A stretch of 64,000 bases of DNA. It comes from Pseudomonas parafulva (GTDB lineage Bacteria; Pseudomonadota; Gammaproteobacteria; Pseudomonadales; Pseudomonadaceae). The stretch spans positions 899,001-963,000 of the forward strand of contig NZ_CP019952.1 in NCBI RefSeq assembly GCF_002021815.1, read 5' to 3'. A program made the translations under genes and the position numbers. Positions 27,188 through 39,526 of this stretch are shown piece by piece; the stretch's first letter is position 1, and each line of letters starts with the position of its first letter. A model generated the notes under the pieces. That model searched no databases. It saw only the letters and a program-made list of their open reading frames with translations, and was not told the DNA's origin.

Positions 27188-29004
27188 CAGCGGGGCGTAT
27201 CAGGGAGGCGCTTGACCTGGCCGCCGGCGAACTCTGCCCACGGCAACTGACGCTCAACGCGCTGGCTGGCATTGATGCCGAGGTTGCCAGACAGGCCCTG
27301 GATACGGCTGTCCGGCAGGGCCTTGAGCTGACCGAGGCGCGGGGCCAGGGTGTAGGCGTCTACACCCATGGCATACAGGCGGCCCAGGCTCCCCGCCGCT
27401 TGCGGCCATTGCTGTACCACCTGCTGGCGGAGGCTGTTGCTGCTGTCGAGCAACCATGGGGTTTCACAGAAACGGATGCCGTTCATGTCGTTGTACTGGT
27501 TCACATCGCCGCTGGCGCTGTACAGGTTGGAAGTGGCATAGACTGGCACGTCACCTGCGTACTGGAAGTTCAGCGTCGGCTTGATCTGCTGCGCCTGCTG
27601 TGGGGTGGCTGCCAGGAACAGGAAGTCGATGTCCTGGCGACGTGCCGGCTGGGCAGCGATGCTGCCGCCCACGGTGCTTTGCACGCTCTTGGCGCGCCCT
27701 TCGCTTTGGCGCAGCTGGAACAGGTCGGCAATCTGCTGGGCCAGTGCCACGGGCTGGGCAATACGCTCTGCAGCCAGCAGTGTACCGCCGTTGCTCTCCC
27801 AATCCTGACGGAACGCGGCCAGGACACGATCGCCCCATTCACCGCTCGGCACCATGGCAACGGCGCGGACCATGCCGTCTGCGCGGGCCCTGCGGGACAC
27901 CTCGCGGGCCTCGTCCTCGGCGGCAAGGCCGAACTGGAACAGTTGAGGCGGCGCCTTTTGACCCGCGTCGGCATAGTTCAGTGCCAGGGTGGTGATCGGA
28001 AGCTGCGGCTTGGCAGCCAATTGCTTGACCAGGGGTTTCTCCAATGGGCCAATGACAAGCTGCACGCCGTCGGCCTGCGCCTGTCGGTAGAAGTCGTCCA
28101 GCGACCCGATGCGGGAGCTGTCGACCATCTGCACGGACGGGGCGGGTTGCCCGGATTGCTGGGCCTGGAAGTGGGCGGCCATGAACCCGTCACGCAGCGC
28201 GCGCGCCACACCGGCCAATGGGCCTTCCTGGGGAAGTAGCAGGGCGATACGCGTCAGAGGCTGGCTAGCCAGCTCCTTGAGCTTGGTGAGGGCAGTGGGC
28301 AACTGTTTCGCGGCAGGATGATCCGGGTGCTGTTTGACCCAGTCGTCGATGGCTGCCTGTTGCTGCTCCAGGGTGCCGGCGCCCTTGACGGCCAGGGCGA
28401 GGCTGGACCAGCCCGCCAGGACCGGATCGTTGGCGGGCTGTTGCAGCTGCTCGGTCGACAGCGAGGCGACAAGTGACCAGATGGCATCGTGGTTGGCGCT
28501 GGCGGCTTGCCCGCTGAGCAGCGGTGCCAACAGCACACGCTGCTGGGCAGCGGCCATGGCCTGCCCGTCGGCCTCCAGAGCGGCGGCATGTACCGAATAG
28601 GTGCGCACCTGCTGTTGCGCAGGCAATTCGGGCACGTGCTGCAGGCTGGGATGCTGCAGCGCGCTCAAGGCAGCCTTGGGTTGGTTGCGGCTCATGGCAA
28701 GTTCGGCGGTTAGCGTGACGGCGAACACCTGCTGGGCGGGCTTGAGCGTGTCTACCTGGACTTGTTCGAGAATGCGTGCGGCGCGCGGGAAGTCCTTCTG
28801 CTGATAGGCCATGTCTGCGGCGCTCAGGCGCAGCAGTGCGGCATCTTCGGCAGACTTGCTGGAGGTCGCCCGTTCGAGCAGTTGCTCGATGCTGGCATCC
28901 GGCGTACGGGGCAGCTCGCCAAGGCTGGATGAGGGCGAACTGGCGCAGGCTGCCAGCAGGGCAGCGAGACAGAAGGCTGTGAGCAGCCGCAGGCAGGCGA
29001 TCAT
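27187..29004 (-). CDS. lpoA: Outer-membrane lipoprotein LpoA, activator of PBP1A
   Basis: 605 residues. A lipoprotein signal with LAALLAAC places Cys20. An N-terminal TPR-like helical half (about 35-260) and a C-terminal periplasmic-binding-protein-like half (about 265-590; IALLLPQEGPLAGVARALRDG) match LpoA/LppC. It reaches across the periplasm to stimulate the class A synthase PBP1A. It is divergent from rsmI, first gene of the lpoA-yraN-diaA-dolP operon. Confidence 0.92.
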   Translation of the reverse strand: MIACLRLLTAFCLAALLAACASSPSSSLGELPRTPDASIEQLLERATSSKSAEDAALLRLSAADMAYQQKDFPRAARILEQVQVDTLKPAQQVFAVTLTAELAMSRNQPKAALSALQHPSLQHVPELPAQQQVRTYSVHAAALEADGQAMAAAQQRVLLAPLLSGQAASANHDAIWSLVASLSTEQLQQPANDPVLAGWSSLALAVKGAGTLEQQQAAIDDWVKQHPDHPAAKQLPTALTKLKELASQPLTRIALLLPQEGPLAGVARALRDGFMAAHFQAQQSGQPAPSVQMVDSSRIGSLDDFYRQAQADGVQLVIGPLEKPLVKQLAAKPQLPITTLALNYADAGQKAPPQLFQFGLAAEDEAREVSRRARADGMVRAVAMVPSGEWGDRVLAAFRQDWESNGGTLLAAERIAQPVALAQQIADLFQLRQSEGRAKSVQSTVGGSIAAQPARRQDIDFLFLAATPQQAQQIKPTLNFQYAGDVPVYATSNLYSASGDVNQYNDMNGIRFCETPWLLDSSNSLRQQVVQQWPQAAGSLGRLYAMGVDAYTLAPRLGQLKALPDSRIQGLSGNLGINASQRVERQLPWAEFAGGQVKRLPDTPR

Positions 29005-29190
29005 GTAATTGTCCTGTTACTCGATCAAGTTGGCTGGCGATTGTACCCAAGCGCTGGCCGGGGCGCGATGTCGCCGTGTGGAAGCTTCACTATAGGCCTG
29101 CTGTGGCGCAGCGGCGTTCAACTTCTTTGCGCGCTGTTGCGGGTGCTCGGGCTACAATGCCTGCTTTGATTTCAATGGCAGGTGCGTGCA

Positions 29191-30063
29191 GTGACTGATG
29201 TGGCCGGGGCTTCGACCGCCCCAGTGGGAACGCTTTATGTGGTGGCAACGCCTATCGGCAATCTTGATGACATGAGTGCCAGGGCGCTGAAGGTGCTGGC
29301 AAGCGTGTCACTGATCGCTGCCGAGGACACGCGCCATTCGATCCGCCTGCTGCAACACTTCGGCATCGACACACCACTGGCCGCCTGCCATGAACATAAC
29401 GAGCGGGATGAGGGTGGTCGCTTTCTGACCCGGCTAATGGCCGGCGACGATGTGGCGCTGGTGTCTGACGCAGGCACACCGCTGATTTCGGACCCCGGTT
29501 ATCACCTGGTGCGACAGGCTCGCGCTGCAGGTGTGCCCGTGGTGCCGGTGCCTGGCGCCTGTGCCTTGATCGCCGCACTGTCAGCGGCAGGCTTGCCTTC
29601 GGATCGCTTCATCTTCGAAGGTTTCCTGCCCGCCAAGACAGCGGGGCGCCGCGCCCGTCTGGAGCAGGTCAAGGAGGAGCCGCGTACCTTGATCTTCTAT
29701 GAGGCGCCGCATCGCATCCTGGAGTGCCTGGACGACATGCAGGCGGTATTTGGCGCAGACCGTCCAGCAGTGCTGGCGCGCGAAATCACCAAAACGTTTG
29801 AAACCCTCAAGGGCCTGCCTTTGTCCGAGCTCCATGCGTTCGTTGCCGGCGACAGCAACCAGCAGCGCGGCGAATGTGTGGTACTGGTAGGCGGCTGGAG
29901 CGCCCCGGAAGGCGAACAGGGTATCGGCACCGAAGCGCAGCGCGTACTTGACCTTCTGCTGGCCGAGCTTCCGCTCAAGCGGGCAGCGGCGCTGGCGTCG
30001 GAAATAACGGGCGTCCGCAAGAACCTGCTGTATCAAGTTGCACTGGAAAAACAGAAAGCGTAG
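29191..30063 (+). CDS. rsmI: 16S rRNA 2'-O-ribose C1402 methyltransferase RsmI
   Basis: About 290 residues. An SAM-dependent tetrapyrrole-methylase fold that methylates C1402 in the decoding centre. Conserved segments are [42 protein letters not shown] and [14 protein letters not shown] chose GTG 29191 (MTDVAG...), which resembles pseudomonad homologues and has AGGTG upstream; GTG 29182 adds three residues and cannot be excluded. It is divergent from lpoA and followed by rnpB. Confidence 0.92.
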   Translation: MTDVAGASTAPVGTLYVVATPIGNLDDMSARALKVLASVSLIAAEDTRHSIRLLQHFGIDTPLAACHEHNERDEGGRFLTRLMAGDDVALVSDAGTPLISDPGYHLVRQARAAGVPVVPVPGACALIAALSAAGLPSDRFIFEGFLPAKTAGRRARLEQVKEEPRTLIFYEAPHRILECLDDMQAVFGADRPAVLAREITKTFETLKGLPLSELHAFVAGDSNQQRGECVVLVGGWSAPEGEQGIGTEAQRVLDLLLAELPLKRAAALASEITGVRKNLLYQVALEKQKA

Positions 30064-30095
30064 TAGTGGCTAATTGATATAAAAGGCGGTAATGC

Positions 30096-30124
30096 TTGTT
30101 CTTGGTAGCATCTGCCGGTACTCT
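30096..30124 (+). promoter_or_regulatory. Promoter of rnpB
   Basis: TTGTTC, 17 nt, TACTCT. The -10 lies about 10 nt before the mature RNase P RNA 5' end near 30134, a spacing that fits a primary transcript start. Confidence 0.55.
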
Positions 30125-30133
30125 TTGCGCCGG

Positions 30134-30505
30134 AGAGTCGATCGGACAGTCGCTGCCCGTTTAAGTTCCACCGCATTGCGGTGTCGCTGGCGGGGGGAGG
30201 AAAGTCCGGGCTCCGCAGGGCAGAGTGCCAGGTAACGCCTGGGAGGCGCGAGCCTACGGAAAGTGCCACAGAAAACAACCGCCTAAGCACTTCTGTGCCG
30301 GTAAGGGTGAAAAGGTGCGGTAAGAGCGCACCGCACGGCTGGCAACAGTCCGTGGCTAGGTAAACCCCACTCGGAGCAAGACCAAATAGGGTTCCATCAG
30401 GCGTGGCCCGCGTCGGAACCGGGTAGGTTGCTAGAGGCGTCCAGTGATGGCCGTCGTAGAGGAATGACTGTCCTCGACAAAACCCGGCTTACAGATTGAC
30501 TCTCC
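30134..30505 (+). ncRNA. rnpB: RNase P RNA
   Basis: A type A bacterial RNase P RNA of about 372 nt, the catalytic RNA that removes tRNA 5' leaders. The 5' AGAGTCGATCGGACAGTCGC pairs with the 3' end GATTGACTCT (helix P1). Highly conserved blocks are GGGGGGAGGAAAGTCCGGGC (P4 strand/CR-I), GAAAGTGCCACAGAAAA, GGGTGAAAAGGTGCGGTAAG, and AGACCAAATAGGG. Exact ends are estimated from pairing. Confidence 0.95.
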
Positions 30506-30710
30506 ACCTCTTCCCTCCTGCTTGAATCGATAGCAGATCTCATCTTGTAATGCCGAAAAAATCTTACTCTTGATAAATCACTTTAAGTTCGGCACGCATC
30601 GGGTTGTGCGCATTTGATTTCCCAAGTCTTTTTACTCCCCAGATAGTCTTTCCACATTCCTTTAACGCGCTAAATCTCGGTCATGTAAGGCTTTTCCTTC
30701 CGAACGTGCC

Positions 30711-30740
30711 TTGACGGTGCTGCGGGCGGATTCCTATAGT
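30711..30740 (+). promoter_or_regulatory. Promoter of the dcw cluster (PmraZ)
   Basis: TTGACG, 18 nt, TATAGT: a strong sigma-70 type promoter. Transcription should start near 30747, leaving a leader of about 70 nt before the mraZ GTG. In the preceding stretch from the rnpB end to 30710 I see no other recognisable element. Confidence 0.75.
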
Positions 30741-30749
30741 GTGCGCAAG

Positions 30750-30774
30750 TGGCAGAAAGTGGGATGAAGTGGGT
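30750..30774 (+). promoter_or_regulatory. MraZ-binding repeats (autoregulatory operator)
   Basis: TGGCA, TGGGA and TGGGT are separated by exactly 5 nt each, the TGGGN-N5 direct-repeat array that MraZ binds in E. coli; the first copy is degenerate. Placed at about +4 to +28 of the predicted start, bound MraZ would block the dcw promoter. A further GTGGGG sits at 30800-30805, out of phase. Confidence 0.8.
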
Positions 30775-30815
30775 TTTCTGACACAAAAAAGCTAATATTG
30801 TGGGGAATCGCAGCC

Positions 30816-31271
30816 GTGTTTCGCGGAGCCAATGCCGTCAGTCTCGATGCCAAGGGCCGTCTCGCCATGCCGAGCCGGTACCGTGACGAGCTCGATTCGC
30901 GTTGCAACGGGCAGCTGATCGTGACCATTGACGCTGTCGATCCCTGTTTGTGCGTCTACCCGCTCGATGAGTGGGAGCAAATTGAAGCCAAGTTGCGAGC
31001 CTTGCCATCGCTTCGTGAGGAAAACCGCCGCCTGCAGCGCTTGCTGATTGGTAACGCGGTCGACCTTGAGCTTGATGGCAGTGGTCGCTTCCTGGTGCCG
31101 CCCCGCTTGCGTGAGTACGCCCGGCTGGACAAGAAGGCGATGCTGGTGGGGCAACTGAACAAATTCCAGCTGTGGGATGAGGAAGCCTGGAACACGGTTT
31201 CGGCAGCCGACCTCGCAGCTATCCAACAACCGGGCGCCATGCCCGACGAATTGCGTGACCTGATCCTGTGA
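30816..31271 (+). CDS. mraZ: Transcriptional regulator MraZ
   Basis: 151 residues with two AbrB-like SpoVT domains, each carrying the DXXXR motif ([14 protein letters not shown] near 11-24; [14 protein letters not shown] near 88-101). MraZ forms ring-shaped oligomers that bind the TGGGN repeats and repress the dcw promoter. GTG at 30816 gives the family's normal start MFRGA; an in-frame start at 30798 would add residues not seen in homologues. Its TGA overlaps the GTG of rsmH. Confidence 0.95.
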   Translation: MFRGANAVSLDAKGRLAMPSRYRDELDSRCNGQLIVTIDAVDPCLCVYPLDEWEQIEAKLRALPSLREENRRLQRLLIGNAVDLELDGSGRFLVPPRLREYARLDKKAMLVGQLNKFQLWDEEAWNTVSAADLAAIQQPGAMPDELRDLIL

Positions 31272-32211
31272 CCATAGATAGCGGCTTCAACCACATTACC
31301 GTCCTGCTCGACGAAGCTGTCGAGGCACTGGCCTTGCGCGCCGACGGTTGCTATCTGGACGGCACCTTTGGCCGTGGCGGACACAGTCGGCTGATCCTCA
31401 GCAAGCTCGGCCCAGAAGGGCGGCTGTTGGGATTTGACAAAGACCCACAAGCGATTGTCACAGGGCAAGCGCTGGCGGCCGAAGACGGCCGCTTTGTCAT
31501 TGTGCAGCGCAGCTTTGCCGAGCTGGGTGCAGAAGTGGCCGAGCGCGGCCTGCACGGTAAGGTGAGCGGGATACTGATGGACCTGGGCGTGTCTTCACCA
31601 CAGCTTGACGACCCGGAGCGTGGCTTCAGCTTCCTCAATGACGGGCCGCTGGACATGCGCATGAACCCCGACCAAGGCATCAGCGCCGCCGAATTCATTG
31701 CCACCGCGCCGGTCGAGGAAATCGCCCGCGTATTCAAGGAGTATGGCGAGGAGCGCTTTGCCGGCCGTATGGCCCGTGCAGTCGTCGAGCGCCGTGAAAA
31801 GCAGCCGTTCACCCGCACAGGCGACCTTGCCGAGGTTCTCAAGGTGGCCAACCCTGCATGGGAAAAGGGCAAGAACCCAGCCACCCGCGCGTTCCAGGGC
31901 CTGCGTATCCACGTCAACAACGAACTCGGCGACCTGGAAACCGGCCTGCAAGCGGCCATCGACGCACTGGAGGTTGGCGGTCGCCTGGCCGTGATCAGCT
32001 TCCACTCGCTCGAAGACCGCATCGTCAAGCTGTTCATGCGCAAACTGGCCAAGGGCGAAGCTGACAACCTGCCGCGCAACCTGCCCGTGCAGCACAAGGT
32101 GTTTGAGCCCACCATCAAGCTGATCGGTAAAGCCCAGTTCGCCTCCGATGCAGAGCTCAAGGCCAACCCCCGCTCACGCAGTGCGGTGATGCGTGTTGCG
32201 GAGAAATTGCG

Positions 32212-32215
<4 letters not shown>
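31268..32215 (+). CDS. rsmH: 16S rRNA N4-C1402 methyltransferase RsmH
   Basis: 315 residues. SAM-dependent methylation of the N4 of C1402 in 16S rRNA, the same nucleotide modified by RsmI. Motifs seen: [43 protein letters not shown] and [15 protein letters not shown] start in GTGA overlap with mraZ; its own stop overlaps ftsL the same way. Also named MraW. Confidence 0.96.
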
Positions 32216-34243
<2,028 letters not shown>

Positions 34244-34244
<1 letters not shown>

Positions 34245-35731
34245 TGACAATGCCATTGAGCAACCTCTTCGCCCATGCCAGTCGCGACCCGCTGATTCGT
34301 GAACTGACCCTCGATAGCCGCAACGTGCGCCCAGGCGACCTGTTCCTGGCAGTGCCTGGTGCCAAGGTCGATGGCCGCGAGCATATCGCCGACGCGCTGG
34401 CCCGTGGCGCTGCCGCCGTGGCTTACGAGGAACAGGGCGCCACGGTGCTGCCGCTGACCGATGTACCGCTGATTCCAGTCAAGGGCCTGATCGCCCAGCT
34501 GTCGGACATCGCCGGGCGTTTCTATGGCGAGCCCAGCCGCCAGTTGAACCTGGTAGGCGTGACCGGCACCAACGGCAAGACCAGCGTCACCCAACTGGTG
34601 GCACAGGCGCTCGACCTGTTGGGCCAGCGTTGCGGCCTGGTGGGTACCCTGGGGACGGGTTTCTACGGCGAGCTGAAAAGCGGTCGACTGACCACGCCTG
34701 ACCCGATCGCCGTGCAGTCGACCCTGTACGACTTGAAAAAACAAGGCGCCAAGGCCGTTGCCATGGAAGTGTCCTCCCATGCACTGGAACAGGGGCGTGT
34801 AGCGGCCTTGGCGTTCGACATCGCGGTGATGACCAACCTGTCCCGTGACCACCTCGACTACCACGGCAGCATGCAGGCCTACGAAGCGGCCAAGGCCAAG
34901 CTGTTTGCCTGGCCAAGCCTGCGTTGCCAAGTGGTCAATCTGGACGACGACTTCGGTCGCCGCCTGGCTGACGCCTACGCTCACAAGCCGATGGCCGAGC
35001 GCATCGATACCCGGTTGATCACCTACAGCCTGGAGCACTCGGACGCCTCGCTGTACTGCCCCAAGGCCAAGTTCGACGACGATGGCGTCTGCGCTACCCT
35101 CGTCACCGCCCAGGGCGAGCGCACGTTGCGCACGCAGCTGCTGGGTCGCTTCAACCTGAGCAACGTATTGGCGGCCGTGGCGACCCTGCTGGCGTTGGAC
35201 TACGCCCTGGACGAGATCCTCAAGGTCATGCCGCAGTTACACGGCCCTGTTGGCCGCATGCAACGCCTGGGCGGCGGCGACAAGCCCCTGGTGGTGGTCG
35301 ACTACGCGCACACGCCCGATGCCCTGGAAAAAGTGCTCCAGGCCCTACGCCCCCATGCCCACGGCCAACTGCTGTGCCTGTTCGGCTGTGGCGGTGACCG
35401 TGACCGGGGCAAGCGCCCGCTGATGGCAGAAGTGGCCGAACGTCTGGCCGACCGGGTGCTGGTGACCGACGACAACCCGCGTACCGAAGACCCAATGCGC
35501 ATCTTCGACGATATTCGGCCCGGCTTTACGGCGCCGGCCGAGGTGGCGTTCGTGGCCGGTCGCGGTGAGGCCATCGCCCAGCTGATCGCCGGTGCCGCTG
35601 CCGACGACGTCATCGTGCTGGCCGGCAAGGGACACGAGGACTATCAGGAGATCAACGCGCAGCGCCATGCGTTTTCCGATTTGACCGAGGCCGAAAAGGC
35701 ACTCGCAGCCTGGGAGGCCCCCAATGCTTGA
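34244..35731 (+). CDS. murE: UDP-MurNAc-L-Ala-D-Glu:meso-diaminopimelate ligase
   Basis: 495 residues. It adds meso-diaminopimelate to the stem peptide. The ATP loop TGTNGKTS is at 107-114. The DNPR motif near 411-414 (TDDNPRTEDP) indicates specificity for meso-DAP, not lysine. A second downstream ATG (34250) is also possible; the first shares its A with the ftsI stop. It overlaps murF by 8 nt. Confidence 0.96.
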
Positions 35732-37091
35732 GGCGATGACGCTTAGCCAGGTGAGCGCCACCTTGAAGGGTCGCCTGACCGGCGCCGATGCCCGCTTCGA
35801 TGGCGTCAGCATCGACAGCCGCAGCGTCGCGCCGGGGCAACTCTTCGTTGCCCTGGCCGGCCCGCGCTTTGACGGTCATGACTACCTGACGGACGTCAAG
35901 GCCAAGGGCGCCGTGGCGGCCCTGGTCGAACGCCAAGTGCAGGGCGTCGACCTGCCGCAATTGGTGGTCGCCGATTGTCGCCTGGCCCTTGGCCAGCTCG
36001 GTGCACTCAACCGGGCGGCCTTTGACAAGCCCGTGGTGGCCATTACCGGGTCCAGCGGCAAGACCACGGTCAAGGAAATGCTCGCCAGTGTCCTGCGCAC
36101 GCGCGGCCTGGTGCATGCCACACGCGGCAACCTGAACAATGACCTGGGCGCGCCGCTGACCTTGTTGGAAATCGCCCCCGAGCACAGCGCCGCCGTCATC
36201 GAGCTGGGCGCCTCGCGCATCGGCGAAATTCGCTACACCGTGGGTTTGACTCAGCCCCAAGTGGTCATCATCAACAATGCCGGCACCGCGCACGTGGGTG
36301 AATTCGGCGGCCCGGAGAAGATCGTCGAGGCCAAGGGCGAAATCCTCGAAGGACTGGGTGAGGGCGGTACCGCCATTCTCAACCTGGCCGACAAGGCCTT
36401 CGACACTTGGCGAACGCGTGCCGGCGATCACCGGATCGTGAGCTTTGCGCTCGACGATACCCGTGCCGACTTCCATGCCAGTGACATTGGCCGTGACCCC
36501 CGCGGCTGCCCGTCTTTCACCCTGCACGGGGCCGGCGAGCAGGCGCAGGTGCAACTCAACGTGCTGGGCGTGCACAACGTCAGCAACGCCTTGGCCGCCG
36601 CCGCCGCCGCCCATGCCGTGGGCATCAGCCTGCAGGGCATTGCTGCCGGCCTGGCTGCGGTCCAGCCGGTCAAGGGCCGCACCGTGGCGCAGGTCACCCC
36701 GAGCGGCGCTCGCGTGATCGACGACAGTTACAACGCAAATCCCACCTCCATGTGTGCCGCCATTGATATACTCGCCGGCTTTTCCGGACGCACTGTCCTG
36801 GTGCTTGGAGAAATTGGCGAGCTGGGTCAGTGGGCGCAGGAAGGTCACCGTCAGGTGGGTGACTACGCCCGCGGCAAGGTCGACGCCTTGTATGCGGTGG
36901 GCGCCAACATGGCGCACGCCGTCGAGGCGTTTGGTACCCATGGCCACCATTACGCTACGCAGGCCGCGCTGATCGAAGCAGTCAGTGCCGAAAATGCCGG
37001 CGATACCACTATCTTGATCAAGGGCTCGCGCAGCGCTGCGATGGAAAATGTCGTGGCTGCACTGTGCGGTGCCAGCGGGGAGAAACATTAA
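35724..37091 (+). CDS. murF: UDP-MurNAc-tripeptide:D-Ala-D-Ala ligase
   Basis: 455 residues. It completes the cytoplasmic UDP-MurNAc-pentapeptide. The ATP loop TGSSGKTT is at 108-115; [11 protein letters not shown] and the [10 protein letters not shown] segment mark the central domain, and [12 protein letters not shown] the C-terminal ligase domain. Its start lies inside murE (8-nt overlap), and its TAA shares a base with the mraY start. Confidence 0.96.
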   Translation: MLEAMTLSQVSATLKGRLTGADARFDGVSIDSRSVAPGQLFVALAGPRFDGHDYLTDVKAKGAVAALVERQVQGVDLPQLVVADCRLALGQLGALNRAAFDKPVVAITGSSGKTTVKEMLASVLRTRGLVHATRGNLNNDLGAPLTLLEIAPEHSAAVIELGASRIGEIRYTVGLTQPQVVIINNAGTAHVGEFGGPEKIVEAKGEILEGLGEGGTAILNLADKAFDTWRTRAGDHRIVSFALDDTRADFHASDIGRDPRGCPSFTLHGAGEQAQVQLNVLGVHNVSNALAAAAAAHAVGISLQGIAAGLAAVQPVKGRTVAQVTPSGARVIDDSYNANPTSMCAAIDILAGFSGRTVLVLGEIGELGQWAQEGHRQVGDYARGKVDALYAVGANMAHAVEAFGTHGHHYATQAALIEAVSAENAGDTTILIKGSRSAAMENVVAALCGASGEKH

Positions 37092-38173
37092 TGCTGCTGC
37101 TGTTGGCCGAGTATCTGCAACAGTTCCACAAAGGCTTCGCGGTCTTCCAGTACCTCTCCCTGCGCGGGATTCTCGGGGTGCTTACCGCGTTGTCGCTGGC
37201 GCTGTGGCTGGGGCCGTGGATGATCCGTACCCTGCAAATTCGCCAGATCGGCCAGGCCGTTCGCAATGACGGGCCGCAGTCGCACCTGTCCAAGTCCGGT
37301 ACGCCGACCATGGGCGGGGCATTGATCCTGTCTGCCATTGCCGTCAGTACCTTGCTGTGGGCTGACCTGACCAACCGTTATGTCTGGGTGGTGCTGATCG
37401 TTACCCTGGCCTTCGGTGCCATCGGCTGGGTCGACGACTACCGCAAGGTCATCGAGAAGAACTCCCGCGGCCTGCCAAGTCGCTGGAAGTATTTCTGGCA
37501 GTCGGTGTTCGGCCTGGCTGCGGCCGTGTTCCTCTACAAGACGGCCCCGACCAGTGTGGAGACCACCCTGATACTGCCGTTCATCAAGGACGTTACCATC
37601 CCTCTGGGCATCGGTTTCGTGGTGCTGACCTATTTCGTCATCGTCGGCTCCAGCAACGCCGTGAACCTGACCGATGGCCTGGATGGTCTTGCCATCATGC
37701 CGACCGTGATGGTTGGCGGGGCGCTGGGCATCTTCTGCTACTTGTCGGGCAACGTGAAATTCGCCGAGTACCTGTTGATCCCGTACGTACCCGGCTCTGG
37801 TGAGCTGATCGTGTTCTGCGGCGCACTGATCGGTGCCGGCCTGGGCTTTCTGTGGTTCAACACCTACCCGGCACAAGTGTTCATGGGCGACGTGGGCGCA
37901 CTGGCGCTGGGCGCGGCGCTGGGCACCATCGCCGTGATCGTGCGCCAGGAAATCGTGCTGTTCATCATGGGCGGTGTATTCGTGATGGAAACCCTGTCCG
38001 TGGTCATCCAGGTCGCTTCCTTCAAGCTGACCGGCAAGCGCGTGTTCCGCATGGCGCCGATTCACCACCACTTTGAACTCAAGGGCTGGCCAGAGCCACG
38101 CGTGATCGTCCGCTTCTGGATCATCACCGTGATCCTGGTGCTGATTGGCCTTGCCACCCTGAAACTGAGGTAG
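37091..38173 (+). CDS. mraY: Phospho-MurNAc-pentapeptide translocase MraY
   Basis: 360 residues with about ten transmembrane helices. It transfers phospho-MurNAc-pentapeptide to undecaprenyl phosphate, making lipid I. The conserved acidic pair lies in GWVDDYRK (about 113-120), with [10 protein letters not shown] and the histidine motif [12 protein letters not shown] near 323. The ATG at 37091 gives the standard length; an extension to 37064 would be inside murF. Confidence 0.97.
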   Translation: MLLLLAEYLQQFHKGFAVFQYLSLRGILGVLTALSLALWLGPWMIRTLQIRQIGQAVRNDGPQSHLSKSGTPTMGGALILSAIAVSTLLWADLTNRYVWVVLIVTLAFGAIGWVDDYRKVIEKNSRGLPSRWKYFWQSVFGLAAAVFLYKTAPTSVETTLILPFIKDVTIPLGIGFVVLTYFVIVGSSNAVNLTDGLDGLAIMPTVMVGGALGIFCYLSGNVKFAEYLLIPYVPGSGELIVFCGALIGAGLGFLWFNTYPAQVFMGDVGALALGAALGTIAVIVRQEIVLFIMGGVFVMETLSVVIQVASFKLTGKRVFRMAPIHHHFELKGWPEPRVIVRFWIITVILVLIGLATLKLR

Positions 38174-39526
38174 ATGCGCGTGTCACTGATCGCTTCCGAC
38201 CAATTCCGCATCGTTGTCGGCCTCGGCAAGAGCGGCATGTCCCTGGTTCGCTTCCTGGCGAGCCGGGGCATTGCCTTTGCGGTCGCCGATACCCGCGAGC
38301 AACCGCCGGAACTGGAAACCCTGCGCCGAGATTACCCGCAGGTGGAAGTACGCTGTGGCGAGCTTGACGTGGACTTCCTGTGCCGCGCCAGCGAGCTGTA
38401 CGTCAGCCCAGGCTTGGCCTTGGCTACGCCGGCGCTGCAACAAGCCGCTGCCCGCGGGGTCAAGCTGTCCGGCGACATCGAGCTGTTTGCGCGCAACGCC
38501 AAGGCACCGATCATCGCCATCAGTGGATCGAATGCCAAAAGCACCGTCACCACCCTGGTCGGCGAAATGGCCGCCAGGGCGGGCAAGCGCGTAGCGGTTG
38601 GCGGTAACCTCGGCACCCCGGCCCTCGACCTGTTGGCCGATGACGTCGAGCTGTACGTGATGGAGCTGTCCAGCTTCCAGCTGGAAACCACCGACCAGCT
38701 CAATGCCGAAGTCGCCACGGTGCTGAACATCAGCGAAGACCACATGGACCGCTACAGTGGCCTGCCGGCCTACCACCTGGCCAAGCACCGCATCTTCCGT
38801 GGTGCCCGGCAGGTGGTGGTCAATCGCCAGGACGCGCTCAGCCGTCCCCTGCCAGTCGAAGGCCGCCCCTGCTGGACCTTTGGTCTGAGCGAGCCCGACT
38901 TCAAAGCCTTCGGCCTGCGCGAGGTGGACGGCGAGAAATACCTTGCCTTCGCGTTCCAGGCTCTGATGCCGGTGCGCGAACTCAAGGTGCGCGGTGCTCA
39001 TAACCAAAGCAATGCGCTGGCCGCACTGGCCCTGGGCCATGCTGCAGGGCTGCCCTTCGAGCCGATGCTGCAGGCGCTGCGTGAATTCAAGGGGCTCGCT
39101 CACCGCTGCCAGTGGGTACGTGAGCGCAACGGGGTGAACTGGTACGACGACTCCAAGGCCACCAACGTGGGCGCCGCACTGGCAGCTATCGAAGGCCTGG
39201 GTGCCGATACGCAAGGCAAGCTGGTGCTGATTGCCGGAGGCGACGGCAAGGGCGCCGATTTTGCGGCGCTGCGCGAACCGATCCGGCGCTATTGCCGCGC
39301 CGTGGTGTTGCTCGGCCGTGATGCTGAACGCCTGGGCCAGGCCCTCGGCGATGCCGCGCCGCTGGTGCGGGTAGCCTCCCTGGACGACGCTGTGCAGCGC
39401 TGCGCCGAATTGGCACAGCCCGGTGATGCCGTGCTGCTGTCGCCAGCCTGCGCCAGCCTCGACATGTTCAAGAACTTCGAAGAACGCGGGCGCCTGTTTG
39501 CCCAGGCAGCGGGAGCACTGGCATGA
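38174..39526 (+). CDS. murD: UDP-MurNAc-L-alanine:D-glutamate ligase
   Basis: 450 residues. It adds D-glutamate to UDP-MurNAc-L-Ala. An N-terminal Rossmann domain (IVVGLGKSGMSL) precedes the ATP loop ISGSNAKSTVTT, a variant of the usual GTNGKST with Ser and Ala, consistent with my memory of pseudomonad MurD. The C-terminal domain holds WYDDSKATNVGAAL and a lysine near the usual carbamylated position. It starts immediately after the mraY stop. Confidence 0.95.
   Translation: MRVSLIASDQFRIVVGLGKSGMSLVRFLASRGIAFAVADTREQPPELETLRRDYPQVEVRCGELDVDFLCRASELYVSPGLALATPALQQAAARGVKLSGDIELFARNAKAPIIAISGSNAKSTVTTLVGEMAARAGKRVAVGGNLGTPALDLLADDVELYVMELSSFQLETTDQLNAEVATVLNISEDHMDRYSGLPAYHLAKHRIFRGARQVVVNRQDALSRPLPVEGRPCWTFGLSEPDFKAFGLREVDGEKYLAFAFQALMPVRELKVRGAHNQSNALAALALGHAAGLPFEPMLQALREFKGLAHRCQWVRERNGVNWYDDSKATNVGAALAAIEGLGADTQGKLVLIAGGDGKGADFAALREPIRRYCRAVVLLGRDAERLGQALGDAAPLVRVASLDDAVQRCAELAQPGDAVLLSPACASLDMFKNFEERGRLFAQAAGALA

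Noticed and set aside
35652..37088. 478-codon minus-strand frame opposite murF
   Set aside because: Shadow of murF; composition and lack of start signals argue against a gene.
38515..38560. Damaged ATP loop in MurD (SNAKST instead of TNGKST)
   Set aside because: The Lys-Ser/Thr core is intact, the rest of the protein is normal, and I recall this variant from other pseudomonads.
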